Part shown: positions 16,482 through 26,354 of the stretch, piece after piece
How positions within the stretch are numbered: position 1 is the stretch's first letter
Layout: every line of letters begins with the position of its first letter
Source of the DNA: an uncultured Clostridia bacterium
Lineage (GTDB): Bacteria; Bacillota; Clostridia; Christensenellales; CAG-314
NCBI GenBank assembly: GCA_947625185.1
Contig: CANQNJ010000005.1
Location: 1 to 59,301 of the forward strand
Length of the DNA stretch: 59,301 nucleotides
Direction of reading: 5' to 3'
Notes under the pieces: generated by a model
The model's input: only the letters and a program-made list of their open reading frames with translations
Databases searched by the model: none
What the model was told of the DNA's origin: nothing
Program-made: the position numbers and the translations under genes

Positions 16482-17396
16482 TTAATTGAGCAGGTTCTCG
16501 TTCTGCATTGTTTGTCGCAGTCTGTCCAACGGTTCCGTCACCTTACGGGCGACGTGTCTCGCGACGAAAGCGGCGGCGGCTATGCACACCGCGTCCACGG
16601 CAAAAATTACCGCAAGCACGGCACCGCCCTTGGCGTAAAACTCGTTGAGAGACAGACAAAACACAAAGTCGCCCTCATCCGCGAATGGAATACGGTATAC
16701 GAGATTGCGCAAACCATCCGACTCGGGCATTACGTCGGAAGATACCGTTGCCGAGCGAGTGACTACCGCGGCGGTAAGCCCTTCCTCTCCCGCGACGGAA
16801 AGCACGCGGTCGAACAGGCTATCGGACAATACATCTGCAAACAGATACCCTACCGTACCGCCGTCAACGTACACCTTGCACACGCAGGATATCACGCCAC
16901 GACGAGCGTCGTAGGGGACGAAATTGTACACCGACGGAAGCGCGTCTGTACGCAGCAATATCGCATAAGGTTCGTCGCTAAGGAAGAATTCGCTCAACCG
17001 TTGATCCTGTTGCAAGCGGGACAGCGCCGGTACGTCGCCTACTCCCGTGGAGTAGAAAGTCTGTCCGTCGATACCGTACAACACCGCTCCCGTGACATCG
17101 GATGAAGAGTTGATAAGCGTCGTAAGCACGCGGCTGACGTTCTCCGTGCGACCCTCCGTAAGCGCCAAAGTAAGCTCCGACGTCTGCGCGGCGCTTCGGG
17201 CAAAGTTAGCGACGGAACTGAGATAGTTGTTGCCGTCCATTGCCGCCTGCCGCACGCTGCTCTCCGACATAGAGTCGTATACGTTGTACAGATTGCGCAA
17301 CACGATGAAACCCGACAGCGCGGACAAAAGCACGACGAAAGCAAACGCCAACCAGAACAGGCTGTTGAAAATTCGTTTGTACAACTTTCTAAACAT
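16482..17396 (-). CDS. sensor-only membrane protein lacking a kinase domain
   Basis: A 304-residue protein with one membrane segment near residues 13-34, a Cache-like extracellular region to about residue 255, a second segment (AVLAVIFAVDAVCIAAAAFV) and the first helix of a HAMP-like linker (VTEPLDRLRQTMQNENLLN), where it stops. No phosphoacceptor His or HATPase is present. It overlaps the complete kinase gene by 8 bases and is last in the regulator-kinase-sensor operon. It may be an accessory sensor forming heteromers with the kinase, or a kinase truncated when the toxin-antitoxin pair arrived. Downstream sequence shows no kinase remnant. Confidence 0.75.
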   Translation of the reverse strand: MFRKLYKRIFNSLFWLAFAFVVLLSALSGFIVLRNLYNVYDSMSESSVRQAAMDGNNYLSSVANFARSAAQTSELTLALTEGRTENVSRVLTTLINSSSDVTGAVLYGIDGQTFYSTGVGDVPALSRLQQDQRLSEFFLSDEPYAILLRTDALPSVYNFVPYDARRGVISCVCKVYVDGGTVGYLFADVLSDSLFDRVLSVAGEEGLTAAVVTRSATVSSDVMPESDGLRNLVYRIPFADEGDFVFCLSLNEFYAKGGAVLAVIFAVDAVCIAAAAFVARHVARKVTEPLDRLRQTMQNENLLN

Positions 17397-19062
17397 CGCG
17401 CTTACCGATCCTTACCGTAACGCATGTGCCGACGCCTTTTTGCGAGGAGACGGACAGCCCGTACCCCTCGCCGTATTCCAGACGGATACGCTCGTTGACA
17501 TTGCGCAAGCCGTAACCGCCCATACCGTCGCTGTTGTGCGACCACAAATCCTCGGGCACGTCGAATCCCACGCCGTCGTCATATACATAGAACAGTATGT
17601 CGCCGTTTTCTTCGCGCACCTTGACGGTAACGGTCCCCACGCCTTCCTTGCCGAGAAATCCGTGCTTGATGCTGTTCTCCACTATCGGCTGCAATATCAA
17701 TTTCAAAGTTTTGCGGTCGTTGAGTTCCGGCGCGACGTCGCACACCAGAGCGAGACTGTTGGGAAAACGCGCCTTCTGTATCTCCATAAAGTAATATATA
17801 AGCTCCACTTCGTCCGCCACGGTGACAAACTTGTCTCCTTTGTGCAGACTCAAACGGAAAAAGCGGGCAAGGTCTATCACCAACTTCTCTATTTCCGGCT
17901 GTTTCTTGATCTTAGCCATCCAGGCTATGGCGTCCAACGTATTGTACAAAAAGTGGGGATTGATCTGCATCTGCAATTGATCTATTTCAAGTTTACGTTG
18001 GATATCCATATTGATGTTGTTCTGCTCGATAAGGTCTTTGAGGCGCAGTATCATCTGGTCATATGTGTCTTTGAGCAGCTGTAATTCGTCGCCGTTGCCG
18101 ATGTACAGGTCCCGCGGAGAACTGCTTACGTCCACCTCGGTGATATACTGCGACAGTTCGTTGACGGGCTTTGCAGTGTGACGCGCCACCGCTACGGCAA
18201 ATACTATGGCAAATACAAGCGTGGCTATGGCTATGCCCACAAGCGCCCAACTGAGTACTATCAGATCGTGCTGCAACACGTTGTAATACATTACGCTGAC
18301 GATATGCCAACCGAGATCGTACTGATTGGAAAGGGCGCGCGTGGCGACAATGCAGCGCTGTCCGTCTATACGACGGTACTCTATGCCGTCGTCGAGGCTG
18401 AACAGCTGCTTATCCATAATAGTCTCGCCAATATGCTCGTCGTCGGACCGCGCTATCAATGTGTAGCCGTCATCCGTCACGAACGTGTATCCGAGCTGTC
18501 GGTCGGTGATGGCGAGCAGGCTGTCCAACTCGCCGCAATCAAGATAGAATACGATTGCTCCGGAAAGAGAATTTGCGCTGTTCTGAAAACGTCTGCCAAT
18601 AAGCAGATAGCCGTCGCGCAGCAGATGTACGTCGGCAAGCAGCAATCTGTCGCCGTCCTCTATTGCTTGCGCAAAGGAATCTACGGGCAGATCCATATCG
18701 GGATCCAACCCGAACCATCTGCCTTCCGTCCTCAGGGCGACATTGACATACCTGTCGTCCAACGCGGCGTCGGCGACGATCTCCGCAAACTGCTCTTCTC
18801 CGCCGCCGTTGCGCAACCCAACGGCGAATTCCGACAAATGCTCGGAACTCATCATACGGGTGTAACCGTTGACGGCTTCTTCCAACAGCTGACGTATGCT
18901 CTCGTTCATAGCCGCCTGCCGCGACATAACGGTGTCGTTGACAAATTGCTGCGTGGATACGTTTGCCGCTATCTGCACGGCGGCAAGTACCGAAACGAAC
19001 ATCGCCACCAATACGAACGCGAATATCGCGACGAATTTTTTAGAAAGACTTGCTTTTTTCAT
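17389..19062 (-). CDS. sensor histidine kinase (LytS/YesM type)
   Basis: A 557-residue membrane kinase. Segment 1 lies at about residues 9-31, an extracellular Cache-like domain at 35-265, segment 2 at 270-293 and HAMP at 294-345. A coiled stretch leads to the phosphoacceptor motif QINPHFLYNTLDAIAWM (His370). ATP-binding motifs follow: N box QPIVENSIKHG, G1 DDGVGFD and G2 GGYGLRNVNERI. It should phosphorylate the AraC-type regulator whose gene it overlaps by 23 bases. The position inside a carbohydrate locus suggests it senses an extracellular sugar or binding-protein complex; that is inference. Confidence 0.95.
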   Translation of the reverse strand: MKKASLSKKFVAIFAFVLVAMFVSVLAAVQIAANVSTQQFVNDTVMSRQAAMNESIRQLLEEAVNGYTRMMSSEHLSEFAVGLRNGGGEEQFAEIVADAALDDRYVNVALRTEGRWFGLDPDMDLPVDSFAQAIEDGDRLLLADVHLLRDGYLLIGRRFQNSANSLSGAIVFYLDCGELDSLLAITDRQLGYTFVTDDGYTLIARSDDEHIGETIMDKQLFSLDDGIEYRRIDGQRCIVATRALSNQYDLGWHIVSVMYYNVLQHDLIVLSWALVGIAIATLVFAIVFAVAVARHTAKPVNELSQYITEVDVSSSPRDLYIGNGDELQLLKDTYDQMILRLKDLIEQNNINMDIQRKLEIDQLQMQINPHFLYNTLDAIAWMAKIKKQPEIEKLVIDLARFFRLSLHKGDKFVTVADEVELIYYFMEIQKARFPNSLALVCDVAPELNDRKTLKLILQPIVENSIKHGFLGKEGVGTVTVKVREENGDILFYVYDDGVGFDVPEDLWSHNSDGMGGYGLRNVNERIRLEYGEGYGLSVSSQKGVGTCVTVRIGKRDV

Positions 19063-20275
19063 GTTCGCGCTTTACATACTCGCTCGGAGTGACCCCTTCC
19101 GTTTTCTTGAATACCTGACTGAAATATTTGACGTCGTAATAGCCGGCTTTTTCCGCTATCTCGTTGACGCGCCACTTGCCGGACAGCAACATTCTCTTGG
19201 CGACAAGCAAACGGTATTCCGTAAGGCAGGTGTTGAAGGTCTTGTTGAGATTGTCCTTGAACAAATGCATAAGATAGCTTTCGGATACGCCGAGATACTC
19301 GGAAACGTCGCGTATGCCGAGATTGACGTCGGAGTAATGTTCCGAGACGTATCTGAGCGCTTCCACGACGTGCTTTTTGTAGATGGGCTTGGACGCTTCA
19401 CGGTGAGTAGCCACCGTGCTGAGCGCAACGTAAAGTTTGTTGTTGGCGACGTACTTCGCCACGCGATAAGCCTCGGGAATATCCTCTACCTTATCGAATA
19501 CTCCGCTTATGCCCACAGACAAAGGATCCCCGACGTAGCCGTTGACGTATTGCACCAATTTGTACTCTACCCTGTCGAGATCCGCGTCCTCGACGATAAG
19601 TCCGAAGTGATTGCCGAGGATATATCTCAACACGCGGGCGGGGGACAACATCCGCTCCATAGCCTCGGCGATCTCCGCAAGACGACGGTGCGTCTCCTGC
19701 TCGGGTACCTCTCCGACGGGATTAAGTCGGCAAAATACGGTTACGCCGCCGCTATGCGGCAGTTCGATCCCGTAAGAAGCGAACTTGGCAAATATCTCTT
19801 CCATCGAACCGTCGCCGTGCAACAGATCGCAGGTAAGTTTCTCGCAGATAGTGGGCAGGTCGGCGCGGGCGCTTTGCAAAAAGGCTCTTTGCTGTCTGTC
19901 CTCCGTCAACTTGTTGCCCGCTTCCGTCACGGCGGAGATAAGCTCGTTGTTGTCGAGGGGTTTGAGAAGATAGCGATATACGCCCTTTTCCAGGGTACTC
20001 TTGGCGTAATCGAAGTCGTTGAAGCCGGACAACATCAGCACGATGCCGTCGTACCGTTCCTCATAGAGCGCCTCCACCAACCGCACGCCGTCCATTATCG
20101 GCATCTTGACGTCGGATATTATCACGTCGGGGCGCAAATCGTGTATCTTGGTCAACGCTTCCTTGCCGTTGGTAGCCTCCGCCACTAACTCGAAGCCCAG
20201 ACTTGCCCAATCTATCGTCTGCGACAGTCCCAATCTGACCAAGTATTCGTCATCTACTATCATTAGTTTCAACAT
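19040..20275 (-). CDS. response regulator with AraC-type DNA-binding domain (YesN type)
   Basis: A 411-residue regulator. The receiver domain spans 1-120 with acidic residues DDE at 8-10, phosphoacceptor Asp55 (ISDVKMPIMDG) and Lys105 (YLLKP). A middle region of unknown fold follows, and the C-terminal 100 residues form two helix-turn-helix units (IRDVSEYLGVSESYLMHLFKD and VNEIAEKAGYYDVKYFSQVFKK). ATG 20275 has GAGG 6 bases upstream; the frame extends further through the structured repeat, but that part is not coding. It is first in the regulator-kinase-sensor operon. The direct-repeat operator before three locus promoters is the likely binding site. Confidence 0.95.
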   Translation of the reverse strand: MLKLMIVDDEYLVRLGLSQTIDWASLGFELVAEATNGKEALTKIHDLRPDVIISDVKMPIMDGVRLVEALYEERYDGIVLMLSGFNDFDYAKSTLEKGVYRYLLKPLDNNELISAVTEAGNKLTEDRQQRAFLQSARADLPTICEKLTCDLLHGDGSMEEIFAKFASYGIELPHSGGVTVFCRLNPVGEVPEQETHRRLAEIAEAMERMLSPARVLRYILGNHFGLIVEDADLDRVEYKLVQYVNGYVGDPLSVGISGVFDKVEDIPEAYRVAKYVANNKLYVALSTVATHREASKPIYKKHVVEALRYVSEHYSDVNLGIRDVSEYLGVSESYLMHLFKDNLNKTFNTCLTEYRLLVAKRMLLSGKWRVNEIAEKAGYYDVKYFSQVFKKTEGVTPSEYVKREHEKSKSF

Positions 20276-20292
20276 AACAACCTCATTGGATA

Positions 20293-20321
20293 ATTGTATC
20301 ATATCGAGCGCGGTTTTACAA
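20293..20321 (-). promoter_or_regulatory. sigma-A promoter of the regulator-kinase operon
   Basis: Minus-strand TTGTAA (20316-20321) and TACAAT (20293-20298) with a 17-bp spacer. The shared operator is absent here, so this operon is probably not autoregulated through it. Confidence 0.7.
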
Positions 20322-20337
20322 GTCCCGATTAAAAAAA

Positions 20338-20680
20338 GGCTCTGTGAGAAATGGGGTCCAGAAGTAACTGAAATACAGAAGCCGACTTCAAAATTAAAGC
20401 GGAATTTCCGCCTGCAATCTCGGGCGTGTACCGAGATTGAAGCCCTTGCGGGGGATGGCGGGGCATGCGACTCCCCGCCGAAAGTACAAATAATGTAAGC
20501 CGAGGTGTCCTCGGCTTCCTCAGTAGTCCGACCAAGTCTGCGCTTGCGCCCAGCAGGGGTCGGTTGCGCAGTCAACCATACAGACTTGCGTTTGGTCGGT
20601 TGCTCTAATGGCATAATGTTGGGGTAAAACAGGCTTATTTTTTTATAATTTGCCTTGCCCCCAACATTTGCCATAGAGCT
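20338..20680 (+). repeat. structured intergenic element, copy B
   Basis: It begins GGCTCTGTGAGAAATG and ends CCCCAACATTTGCCATAGAGC, inverted repeats of each other. Internally it has a shortened, sequence-divergent first module, GGCGGGG/CCCCGCC, AGCCGAGG/CCTCGGCT, the CCGACCAA...TTGGTCGG module and the terminal hairpin. The two long hairpins CCCGCACAAGTT and ACCGCTTGT found in copies C-E are absent. Flanks TAAAAAAA and TAAAAAAC could be a target duplication. Confidence 0.85.
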
Positions 20681-20709
20681 AAAAAACCGAGCGCGAGGCT
20701 CGGTTTTTT
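20681..20709 (-). terminator. terminator of the surface-protein operon
   Basis: A 12-bp stem, AAAAAACCGAGC with GCTCGGTTTTTT, with a GCGAG loop. It lies 30 bases past the minus-strand stop, directly beside the end of element copy B. Confidence 0.85.
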
Positions 20710-20738
20710 CGGAGAGGAGAAAAATATGGTACAGGAGC

Positions 20739-23627
20739 TTACTTGCTCTTTCTCTTTCTTGCAAAGATCACGCCGACAACCGCTCCGCCGACAACTGCAA
20801 CAGCTCCGATCACTATGAGCGCAATAGCCCATCCGGGAAGTCCCTTATCGGGTTGTTGAGGTTGACTCGGTTCGCCGCTGCTGCCGGGGTTATCGCCCGT
20901 GTTGCCGCCGGGATTGTCACCCGTGCTGCCACCGGGCTGCGTACCTGCCGCCTTGACGGTGATTGCCTTGCTCTCGGTGACAACGTTGTTCTTTTCGTCG
21001 GTGACAGTGACCGTAACGGTATAGGTTCCTGCCGCGGACGGCGTAAATTTGTTGCCGCTTACCGTTACCGCTTTGCCGTCTACCGTGACGCTTACAGCCA
21101 CTGTGAGCGCCGCAGTTGCGGAATAGTTGTCGCTTGCGGTAACTGTGACGGTGATTTCCTGACCCACGGTACCCGTCGAGGGAACTTCAAACGTGTCGAT
21201 AACGGGCTTAGAGTCGTCATTGACGGGGATAGCCGAAACAATTTCCTCATAGGGTACGACGGCTTGCTTTGCAAACTTCAAAGAAGTTATTTTCAGAACG
21301 TCTCCGATTTGAGCAAAGTCATTGTGGAAATGAATATCCTTTACCGTCTCCGGCACGCCGCTCTTGGCGAGATCGATAACAAGCGTTTGCTTGCCGCTCG
21401 TAGCAAATCTGTCACCGTGTCTGTCTAAGAGACTTCCTGCCTCGTTTTCCGATATCCAAAGATATGTGCCATCAAACTGTATACGAAGTTGAGAGATATC
21501 GCCTTCCACTTCGAGAATGGCGTAGTCCATACCTGTGCGCGCTTCGCCGCTTGCCCAACCGACATATTGATATCCCGCGGCGGGCGCGGTAAATTCCTTG
21601 CCTGCAAAATCTTGCGCAAGCACTTCATCGGTGGTGTCATAATCGTTTACATAATCAACATATTGAATAGATGTGATCGTGTAGGTCACGGCTGTATCAA
21701 GCTTATAGGTGTGGAAATGCAGATTTGTCGCCGCACCGGTGATACCGGACTGTGCATAATCGATAATGTAGGTTTGCTCCTCGGTGGAGACATCGGGGAA
21801 CATATTGCCATAAATATCACGCAATACGCCTTCATCGTTTTGACGGAACCAACGGGTAGCACCTGTGCCGGCAAATTCAAAGCGAACAGGAGTAAGAGTC
21901 GCTCCCTCGGTAGCTTTCATCGTGACAGCAATGCCGTCGTGAGCCTTTCCGTCCAAATCAAAACCCGTACCGTAAAGATATCCGGATCCTGCTTCTATGG
22001 TGAAAGTGCGATCTTCGGTCAAAATGTTTTCCGAAAGATTCATCTTCGGAACAAGTTTGTTGACATAGAATATCTCGTCGATAAGCAGTTTGCCGCCGCC
22101 CGTGTAGTAAAGGTCTACGCCGGCGATGTCGGTTACGCCAAAGTTCTCTTCAATGTCAACAACGAGATAGCTGTAACCGTTGTCGGAGAAATAGGGCGTG
22201 GACTCGGAAGGCGTGCCAAATGACGCCAAAAGATCGTGGAAAAAGGTTGTTCTACCCACCACATTGTCCGGATCGACAGTTATTACGTCGAAACGGAAGT
22301 TATCCAAAGTCGCGCCGTTATCCAACTTGTACTTGATTACAAGATAGTCCTTGCCGCCGCTTACCGTCTTGGATCTGAGTTTTGCATTGATATAGTCTAC
22401 GTTGCCGCTGCCGTCAAAGACAAGATGTCCGTCGGTAACGGATACATATGCGTCGTTGTTGTATGCGATCATATAATCGAATCCGTACTGTGCCGCCGCG
22501 TCCACGCTCGACGGAGACCAATCCGCGGGGAACTTGTATTCGAAATCGAACTTGCTCATATAGGAAATACTGTCAACATCAAGACGGGGAGCTTCTTCGG
22601 GAGGTCTGGTCTCCATATTGGTGAAGAATGCGCCGTAAAGATCTACTTCGCCGCCTGTTACGGCAAGTTCGACGCCCTTAATAGCAGTTTCGCCGAGGCT
22701 TTCGAGAGAGATAACGACATACTGCACAGCGGTTGTAAGAGCGGGCACTGCCGTGCCTTCAAGGTCGGTGAGATTTGCCCAGGCAACTTCCGTACCCTTG
22801 CTGCCGTCCGCCTTGACGGGAGCAACTTTTACGCTGCCCGAACCCGCAACGGCAAGAACGATGGCGCTGTATTTGCCGTCGGCGTTATTGCTCGTGGCTT
22901 CATCGCTGACAATATCGCGACTGTCGGTGATGGCATAGTGTCTGCCTATATTCGTATAAGTGTCTGCCTCGCTGTCATCCCAATAAGCGTTGAATGTTCC
23001 GCTGAAATCTTGCAAAACGGTCGTCGCTCCGGAAGTGTTGGCACATTCGACTTTTTGAATGTCCAACGAACCGGCTTCGCCCTTGGAATAAAGGTGGAAA
23101 CCGACAACGTTGTTGCCGTCGAATGCAGTGTGGCTTTCGTCATTGAAATCGAAGTCCCAATCGGTCAATTGGAAGGTCATCGTCGTCCATTCGGAACCGA
23201 TGTCATCTCCCGTGCCGAATTCGACGGGATAGCTGTCCCTATCGGCAAGATCAAGGTGAGCGATACTCTCGTCTTTGTTGTCTGTATTTCTCATACCGAG
23301 CATCAGATCGTCGAGACGGGTGTTGTCGCTTCTGACCGTAAGGGTGATGCTTGCAAGGTTCTGCGTAAGACTCTCGCTGCCCAACTTGTAAATCGCATTG
23401 TTGAAGTCGTCCGCCTGCCCCGCTTGCCACTCAACGTGACGGTAAGCGGGAATGACCCCGTCCGTACCGGAAAGATCGTTCAACATTCTGTCGAAAGACT
23501 TGTTGAACTCTCTTGTCTGAGGGGCTGCCGCTTCGTCAGCAAATGCGAACGCGGCAATCGCCGTCAGCGAAACTATCAATATAGCGACGACTGCAAGACG
23601 CGCTACAATAAGCTTCGTTTTTGTCAT
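20739..23627 (-). CDS. large secreted, membrane-anchored surface protein (962 aa)
   Basis: A signal peptide (ending near AFADEAAA, residue about 35) is followed by several beta-rich segments of about 150-200 residues with recurring phrases such as VVDIEENFGVTDIAGVDLYYTGG and VIDYAQSG..NLHFHTYKL, resembling carbohydrate-binding or jelly-roll domains. Near residues 830-905 an Ig-like domain (FEVPSTGTVGQEITVTVTAS) is followed by a Gly/Pro/Ser-rich wall-spanning linker, a membrane helix (GWAIALIVIGAVAVVGGAVV) and the basic tail FARKRKSK. There is no LPXTG, so it is probably membrane-anchored. It follows the beta-helix lipoprotein by 33 bases and probably helps bind the same polysaccharide. No catalytic domain is recognised. 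Confidence 0.8.
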   Translation of the reverse strand: MTKTKLIVARLAVVAILIVSLTAIAAFAFADEAAAPQTREFNKSFDRMLNDLSGTDGVIPAYRHVEWQAGQADDFNNAIYKLGSESLTQNLASITLTVRSDNTRLDDLMLGMRNTDNKDESIAHLDLADRDSYPVEFGTGDDIGSEWTTMTFQLTDWDFDFNDESHTAFDGNNVVGFHLYSKGEAGSLDIQKVECANTSGATTVLQDFSGTFNAYWDDSEADTYTNIGRHYAITDSRDIVSDEATSNNADGKYSAIVLAVAGSGSVKVAPVKADGSKGTEVAWANLTDLEGTAVPALTTAVQYVVISLESLGETAIKGVELAVTGGEVDLYGAFFTNMETRPPEEAPRLDVDSISYMSKFDFEYKFPADWSPSSVDAAAQYGFDYMIAYNNDAYVSVTDGHLVFDGSGNVDYINAKLRSKTVSGGKDYLVIKYKLDNGATLDNFRFDVITVDPDNVVGRTTFFHDLLASFGTPSESTPYFSDNGYSYLVVDIEENFGVTDIAGVDLYYTGGGKLLIDEIFYVNKLVPKMNLSENILTEDRTFTIEAGSGYLYGTGFDLDGKAHDGIAVTMKATEGATLTPVRFEFAGTGATRWFRQNDEGVLRDIYGNMFPDVSTEEQTYIIDYAQSGITGAATNLHFHTYKLDTAVTYTITSIQYVDYVNDYDTTDEVLAQDFAGKEFTAPAAGYQYVGWASGEARTGMDYAILEVEGDISQLRIQFDGTYLWISENEAGSLLDRHGDRFATSGKQTLVIDLAKSGVPETVKDIHFHNDFAQIGDVLKITSLKFAKQAVVPYEEIVSAIPVNDDSKPVIDTFEVPSTGTVGQEITVTVTASDNYSATAALTVAVSVTVDGKAVTVSGNKFTPSAAGTYTVTVTVTDEKNNVVTESKAITVKAAGTQPGGSTGDNPGGNTGDNPGSSGEPSQPQQPDKGLPGWAIALIVIGAVAVVGGAVVGVIFARKRKSK

Positions 23628-23660
23628 AATTGTTACCTCCGTAAAAATTTATTTGTTTAT

Positions 23661-26282
23661 TTATTCTCCGTAGACATACAGTTCGGAGATTTGTCCGCCG
23701 TATCCTTCGCTGTTGGAGAAGTATTCTATCTTGATGTAGCGCATCTCGACAGCCTCATCCAACACTATTGACACCATATTGCCGCTTGTCGGGTCAAAGG
23801 TGCATTTCATTTTCTCTCTTACCGTAAAGAACGTCTTGCCGTCGTGACTGCCGGAAATTTCGATTTCCTGGTCGCGCGGCGCCCACAACAAAAGGGGAGG
23901 AAGGTGAAGATTGATATACTTGACGGAATAATCCTGCCCCATATCCACCGTGAAATGTGCGGGGAATACGCCTTTCTTCGTCTCGTAATAAGTGGACGTG
24001 TCACCGTCGAGAATGTTTCCTATCTGATAGACGTCCTCGTGTTCGCTGCTGTCGACGATGGCCTTGCCCGTGACGAGACTCGGCGGATAGAATTCTATCT
24101 CGCCCAATTCGTAACTGAGCGGGGACATAAGCTCCGTCTTGCGGTAAATGCGGAACTGTATACCGTAATAGTTATCCGCCTTGATCTGTATAGTGGTGAA
24201 ATTGCTGTTCTGTGCGCTGATGGTATAGTCGCCGGCGCGTACAAGACGCTTCCAGGTCTCCGTTCTCTGTCCCGACACGTCTACGGAATCGGCAACCGTC
24301 TTGGTGTAGATGGCAATATTGAACTTGGAAACGAGATTGGAATTAAGCGTGCCGAACAGTCTGAGCAATCCGATATTCTTGACAGTGTCGAAGTCAAAGG
24401 ATATCGCCACGAACTCGTTGTCGCCGCCGCGCCAACCGTCCAATTGCCAACTTGCCGAGCGGTCGTTGTCCGTAAGCGCGGACAGACCGTGTCCGGCAAC
24501 GGAATTTGCTGTGGCTTCGTTCCAAACGGCATTGGCTGTATCGCCGTGACCGTAGGTGGCACGTACGGTTGCGTTGCTTACGTCCGTTTTGACTCCGGCA
24601 TAGCTCGGCTCCACATCGAGTATGGCAAAGTCGGGCACCTCGACGCCGCGCTGTTCCGTCGTCTGGCGGGTACTGCGCGTAACTTCGTCGGAGGCAAGCT
24701 GCAACTTGTAGGGATATGCTTTGAGCGCGCCGTAACACGTCTCTCCCTCGGCATAGGTAATATCGCTTGTGTATACGCCCGGTTCCAGACCGATATCCGA
24801 CAGCGAGGTGGCTTTCTTGCCCTCTATCTCGATATTGCTGATGTGTACGCCCTCGATATTGCTCACGGCGCCCTCTCCGTACATACGGCAGATGATGGTG
24901 TCTGCCATCTCCAATATCTTGACGTTGTCGATGACCACGTTCTTGATAGCGCCGCGCGCGCCGCCGGACTGCGTCCACTCGGTGTTGTAGGCGATATTCA
25001 TATCTATGAGCAGGTCGTCTTCGCCGTCGCGTTGGTTGTCTCCCAACATCTGCGCGTCCTCGATGGTAATGCTCTGATATGTGACGTTGGATATCTGCGC
25101 CTGATCGGCATTGTGCATACTGATCGCCGCCTTGTGAAAATTGTGCAGTACGGTGATATTCTTGAAAGTGATATCCGTCATAGACGCGCCGTAAGTTTCG
25201 TACCCCACTTCCATACTTTGCGCAAGATCCGTCCATACGGTTACGCCGTCGAAAGTGATATTGGACGTGGACGCGTTGTCAACGTTCTTGACCACGAGGC
25301 TGTCGTCCCAACTGCGCACAAAGCCGCCTGTGACGTGTACGTTCTCGCAGGATTGCACGGATATGCCGTCGCCGTTGCCGCGCGCCGTTATTATGTGCAG
25401 GTTGTCTATCGTGACGTCCTTGCACATATACAACGTGACCGCCCAACCGGCGGGATCAAGTATCGTGATGTCGCGTATCGTCAATCCCTCCACCTTCTGC
25501 ATCTCGATGGGCAGAGTAAACTCGCTGTCTCTCGTGCGGTCGTACACCTCGCCGGAGATTATGCCGTGACCGCGCACGGTAATGTTCTTGCAGTTGCCCG
25601 TGCGGATCTGTCCGTACACCACGGCTCCGCCCGCAATGTACACAGTCTGATTGTCTCCGCTTATGGGGATGGCGTCCGCCATCCACACGCCCGGACCGAG
25701 ATATATCGTGCCATCGGGAACGTTGTCCGGATCGACGGGGTCCGTCTCTATGGGGTTGGCGAATATATGCACTGCGTTGCGGTAGGCAAGGTCGTCCGAC
25801 GACGTCCTGTACTCCACAACGTAGCTGTCGGTGTAGGACAGCTCGAAGCTGATCTTGTTGCCGTTGACTTCCGGCTTGACTTCGTAATCCAACGGGCGCA
25901 CCACCACATCCGTAAGAGCGGAAGCGTTGTATACGGTCAATTCTACCTTGACCTTGCCCTCGAAATCGAATACCACTACGGGCGCTGTATCATCGGAATA
26001 ATTGAATGTGAAACTGCGCATATGGTTGACGCGCGTCTCATAAACGAACAAGTCCTCGTCCTCTACCTTGACGCCGACCTTGGAGGAGGTCGTGAGCAAA
26101 TTGGGTCCCTGATACGTCACCAACTTGGTCTCCGTTACCGTTCTCGACGGCTCGGGACGGGCGGATACGACGGGCGGCGCAGGTGGAGTAGGCACGGGGT
26201 TGTCCGGTTTGCAAGCCGCAAGCACGACGCAAAGCGCCGCCAATACAGCCAAAACAATAATCAAAGTTCTTCTGCTCTTCAT
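23661..26282 (-). CDS. lipoprotein with right-handed beta-helix (GH28/GH49-like) and discoidin-like domain
   Basis: An 873-residue protein beginning with a lipoprotein signal (MKSRRTLIIVLAVLAALCVV, lipobox LAAC) and a proline-rich spacer. From about residue 190 a long parallel beta-helix contains IYLGPGVWMADAI, GGAVVYG, GHGIISGE, GNGDGISVQS and SWDDSLVVKN. The single Asp followed by a DD pair on successive turns matches the three-acid catalytic centre of GH28/GH49 enzymes. The last 300 residues hold two F5/8C-like (discoidin) segments. It probably cleaves a polysaccharide at the surface; an alpha-glucan (dextranase/isopullulanase-like action) fits the phosphorylases. ATG 26282 has GAGG 7 bases upstream. 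Confidence 0.8.
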   Translation of the reverse strand: MKSRRTLIIVLAVLAALCVVLAACKPDNPVPTPPAPPVVSARPEPSRTVTETKLVTYQGPNLLTTSSKVGVKVEDEDLFVYETRVNHMRSFTFNYSDDTAPVVVFDFEGKVKVELTVYNASALTDVVVRPLDYEVKPEVNGNKISFELSYTDSYVVEYRTSSDDLAYRNAVHIFANPIETDPVDPDNVPDGTIYLGPGVWMADAIPISGDNQTVYIAGGAVVYGQIRTGNCKNITVRGHGIISGEVYDRTRDSEFTLPIEMQKVEGLTIRDITILDPAGWAVTLYMCKDVTIDNLHIITARGNGDGISVQSCENVHVTGGFVRSWDDSLVVKNVDNASTSNITFDGVTVWTDLAQSMEVGYETYGASMTDITFKNITVLHNFHKAAISMHNADQAQISNVTYQSITIEDAQMLGDNQRDGEDDLLIDMNIAYNTEWTQSGGARGAIKNVVIDNVKILEMADTIICRMYGEGAVSNIEGVHISNIEIEGKKATSLSDIGLEPGVYTSDITYAEGETCYGALKAYPYKLQLASDEVTRSTRQTTEQRGVEVPDFAILDVEPSYAGVKTDVSNATVRATYGHGDTANAVWNEATANSVAGHGLSALTDNDRSASWQLDGWRGGDNEFVAISFDFDTVKNIGLLRLFGTLNSNLVSKFNIAIYTKTVADSVDVSGQRTETWKRLVRAGDYTISAQNSNFTTIQIKADNYYGIQFRIYRKTELMSPLSYELGEIEFYPPSLVTGKAIVDSSEHEDVYQIGNILDGDTSTYYETKKGVFPAHFTVDMGQDYSVKYINLHLPPLLLWAPRDQEIEISGSHDGKTFFTVREKMKCTFDPTSGNMVSIVLDEAVEMRYIKIEYFSNSEGYGGQISELYVYGE

Positions 26283-26325
26283 ATACACCTCGTGAAAGTT
26301 TGCCGTATATATTTTGGGTAATATC

Positions 26326-26354
26326 ATTATAAATATTTTCCACACCAAATAAAA
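26326..26354 (-). promoter_or_regulatory. promoter of the beta-helix lipoprotein/surface protein operon
   Basis: Perfect minus-strand TATAAT at 26326-26331. The hexamer 17 bp upstream (26349-26354) reads TTTTAT, a poor -35, as expected for an activator-dependent promoter. Predicted start near 26319. Confidence 0.7.

Noticed and set aside
20276..20764. Long N-terminal extension of the AraC-type regulator
   Set aside because: It runs through element copy B and the regulator's own promoter; the receiver domain starts at MLKLMIVDDE with a good ribosome site.
20739..23627. Sortase-anchored protein
   Set aside because: The C-terminus has a membrane helix and basic tail but no LPXTG-like motif before it.
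23844..26321. 825-codon plus-strand open frame opposite the beta-helix lipoprotein gene
   Set aside because: Antisense shadow; the translated product has no recognisable domain, while the minus strand has a signal peptide, catalytic motifs, promoter and ribosome site.
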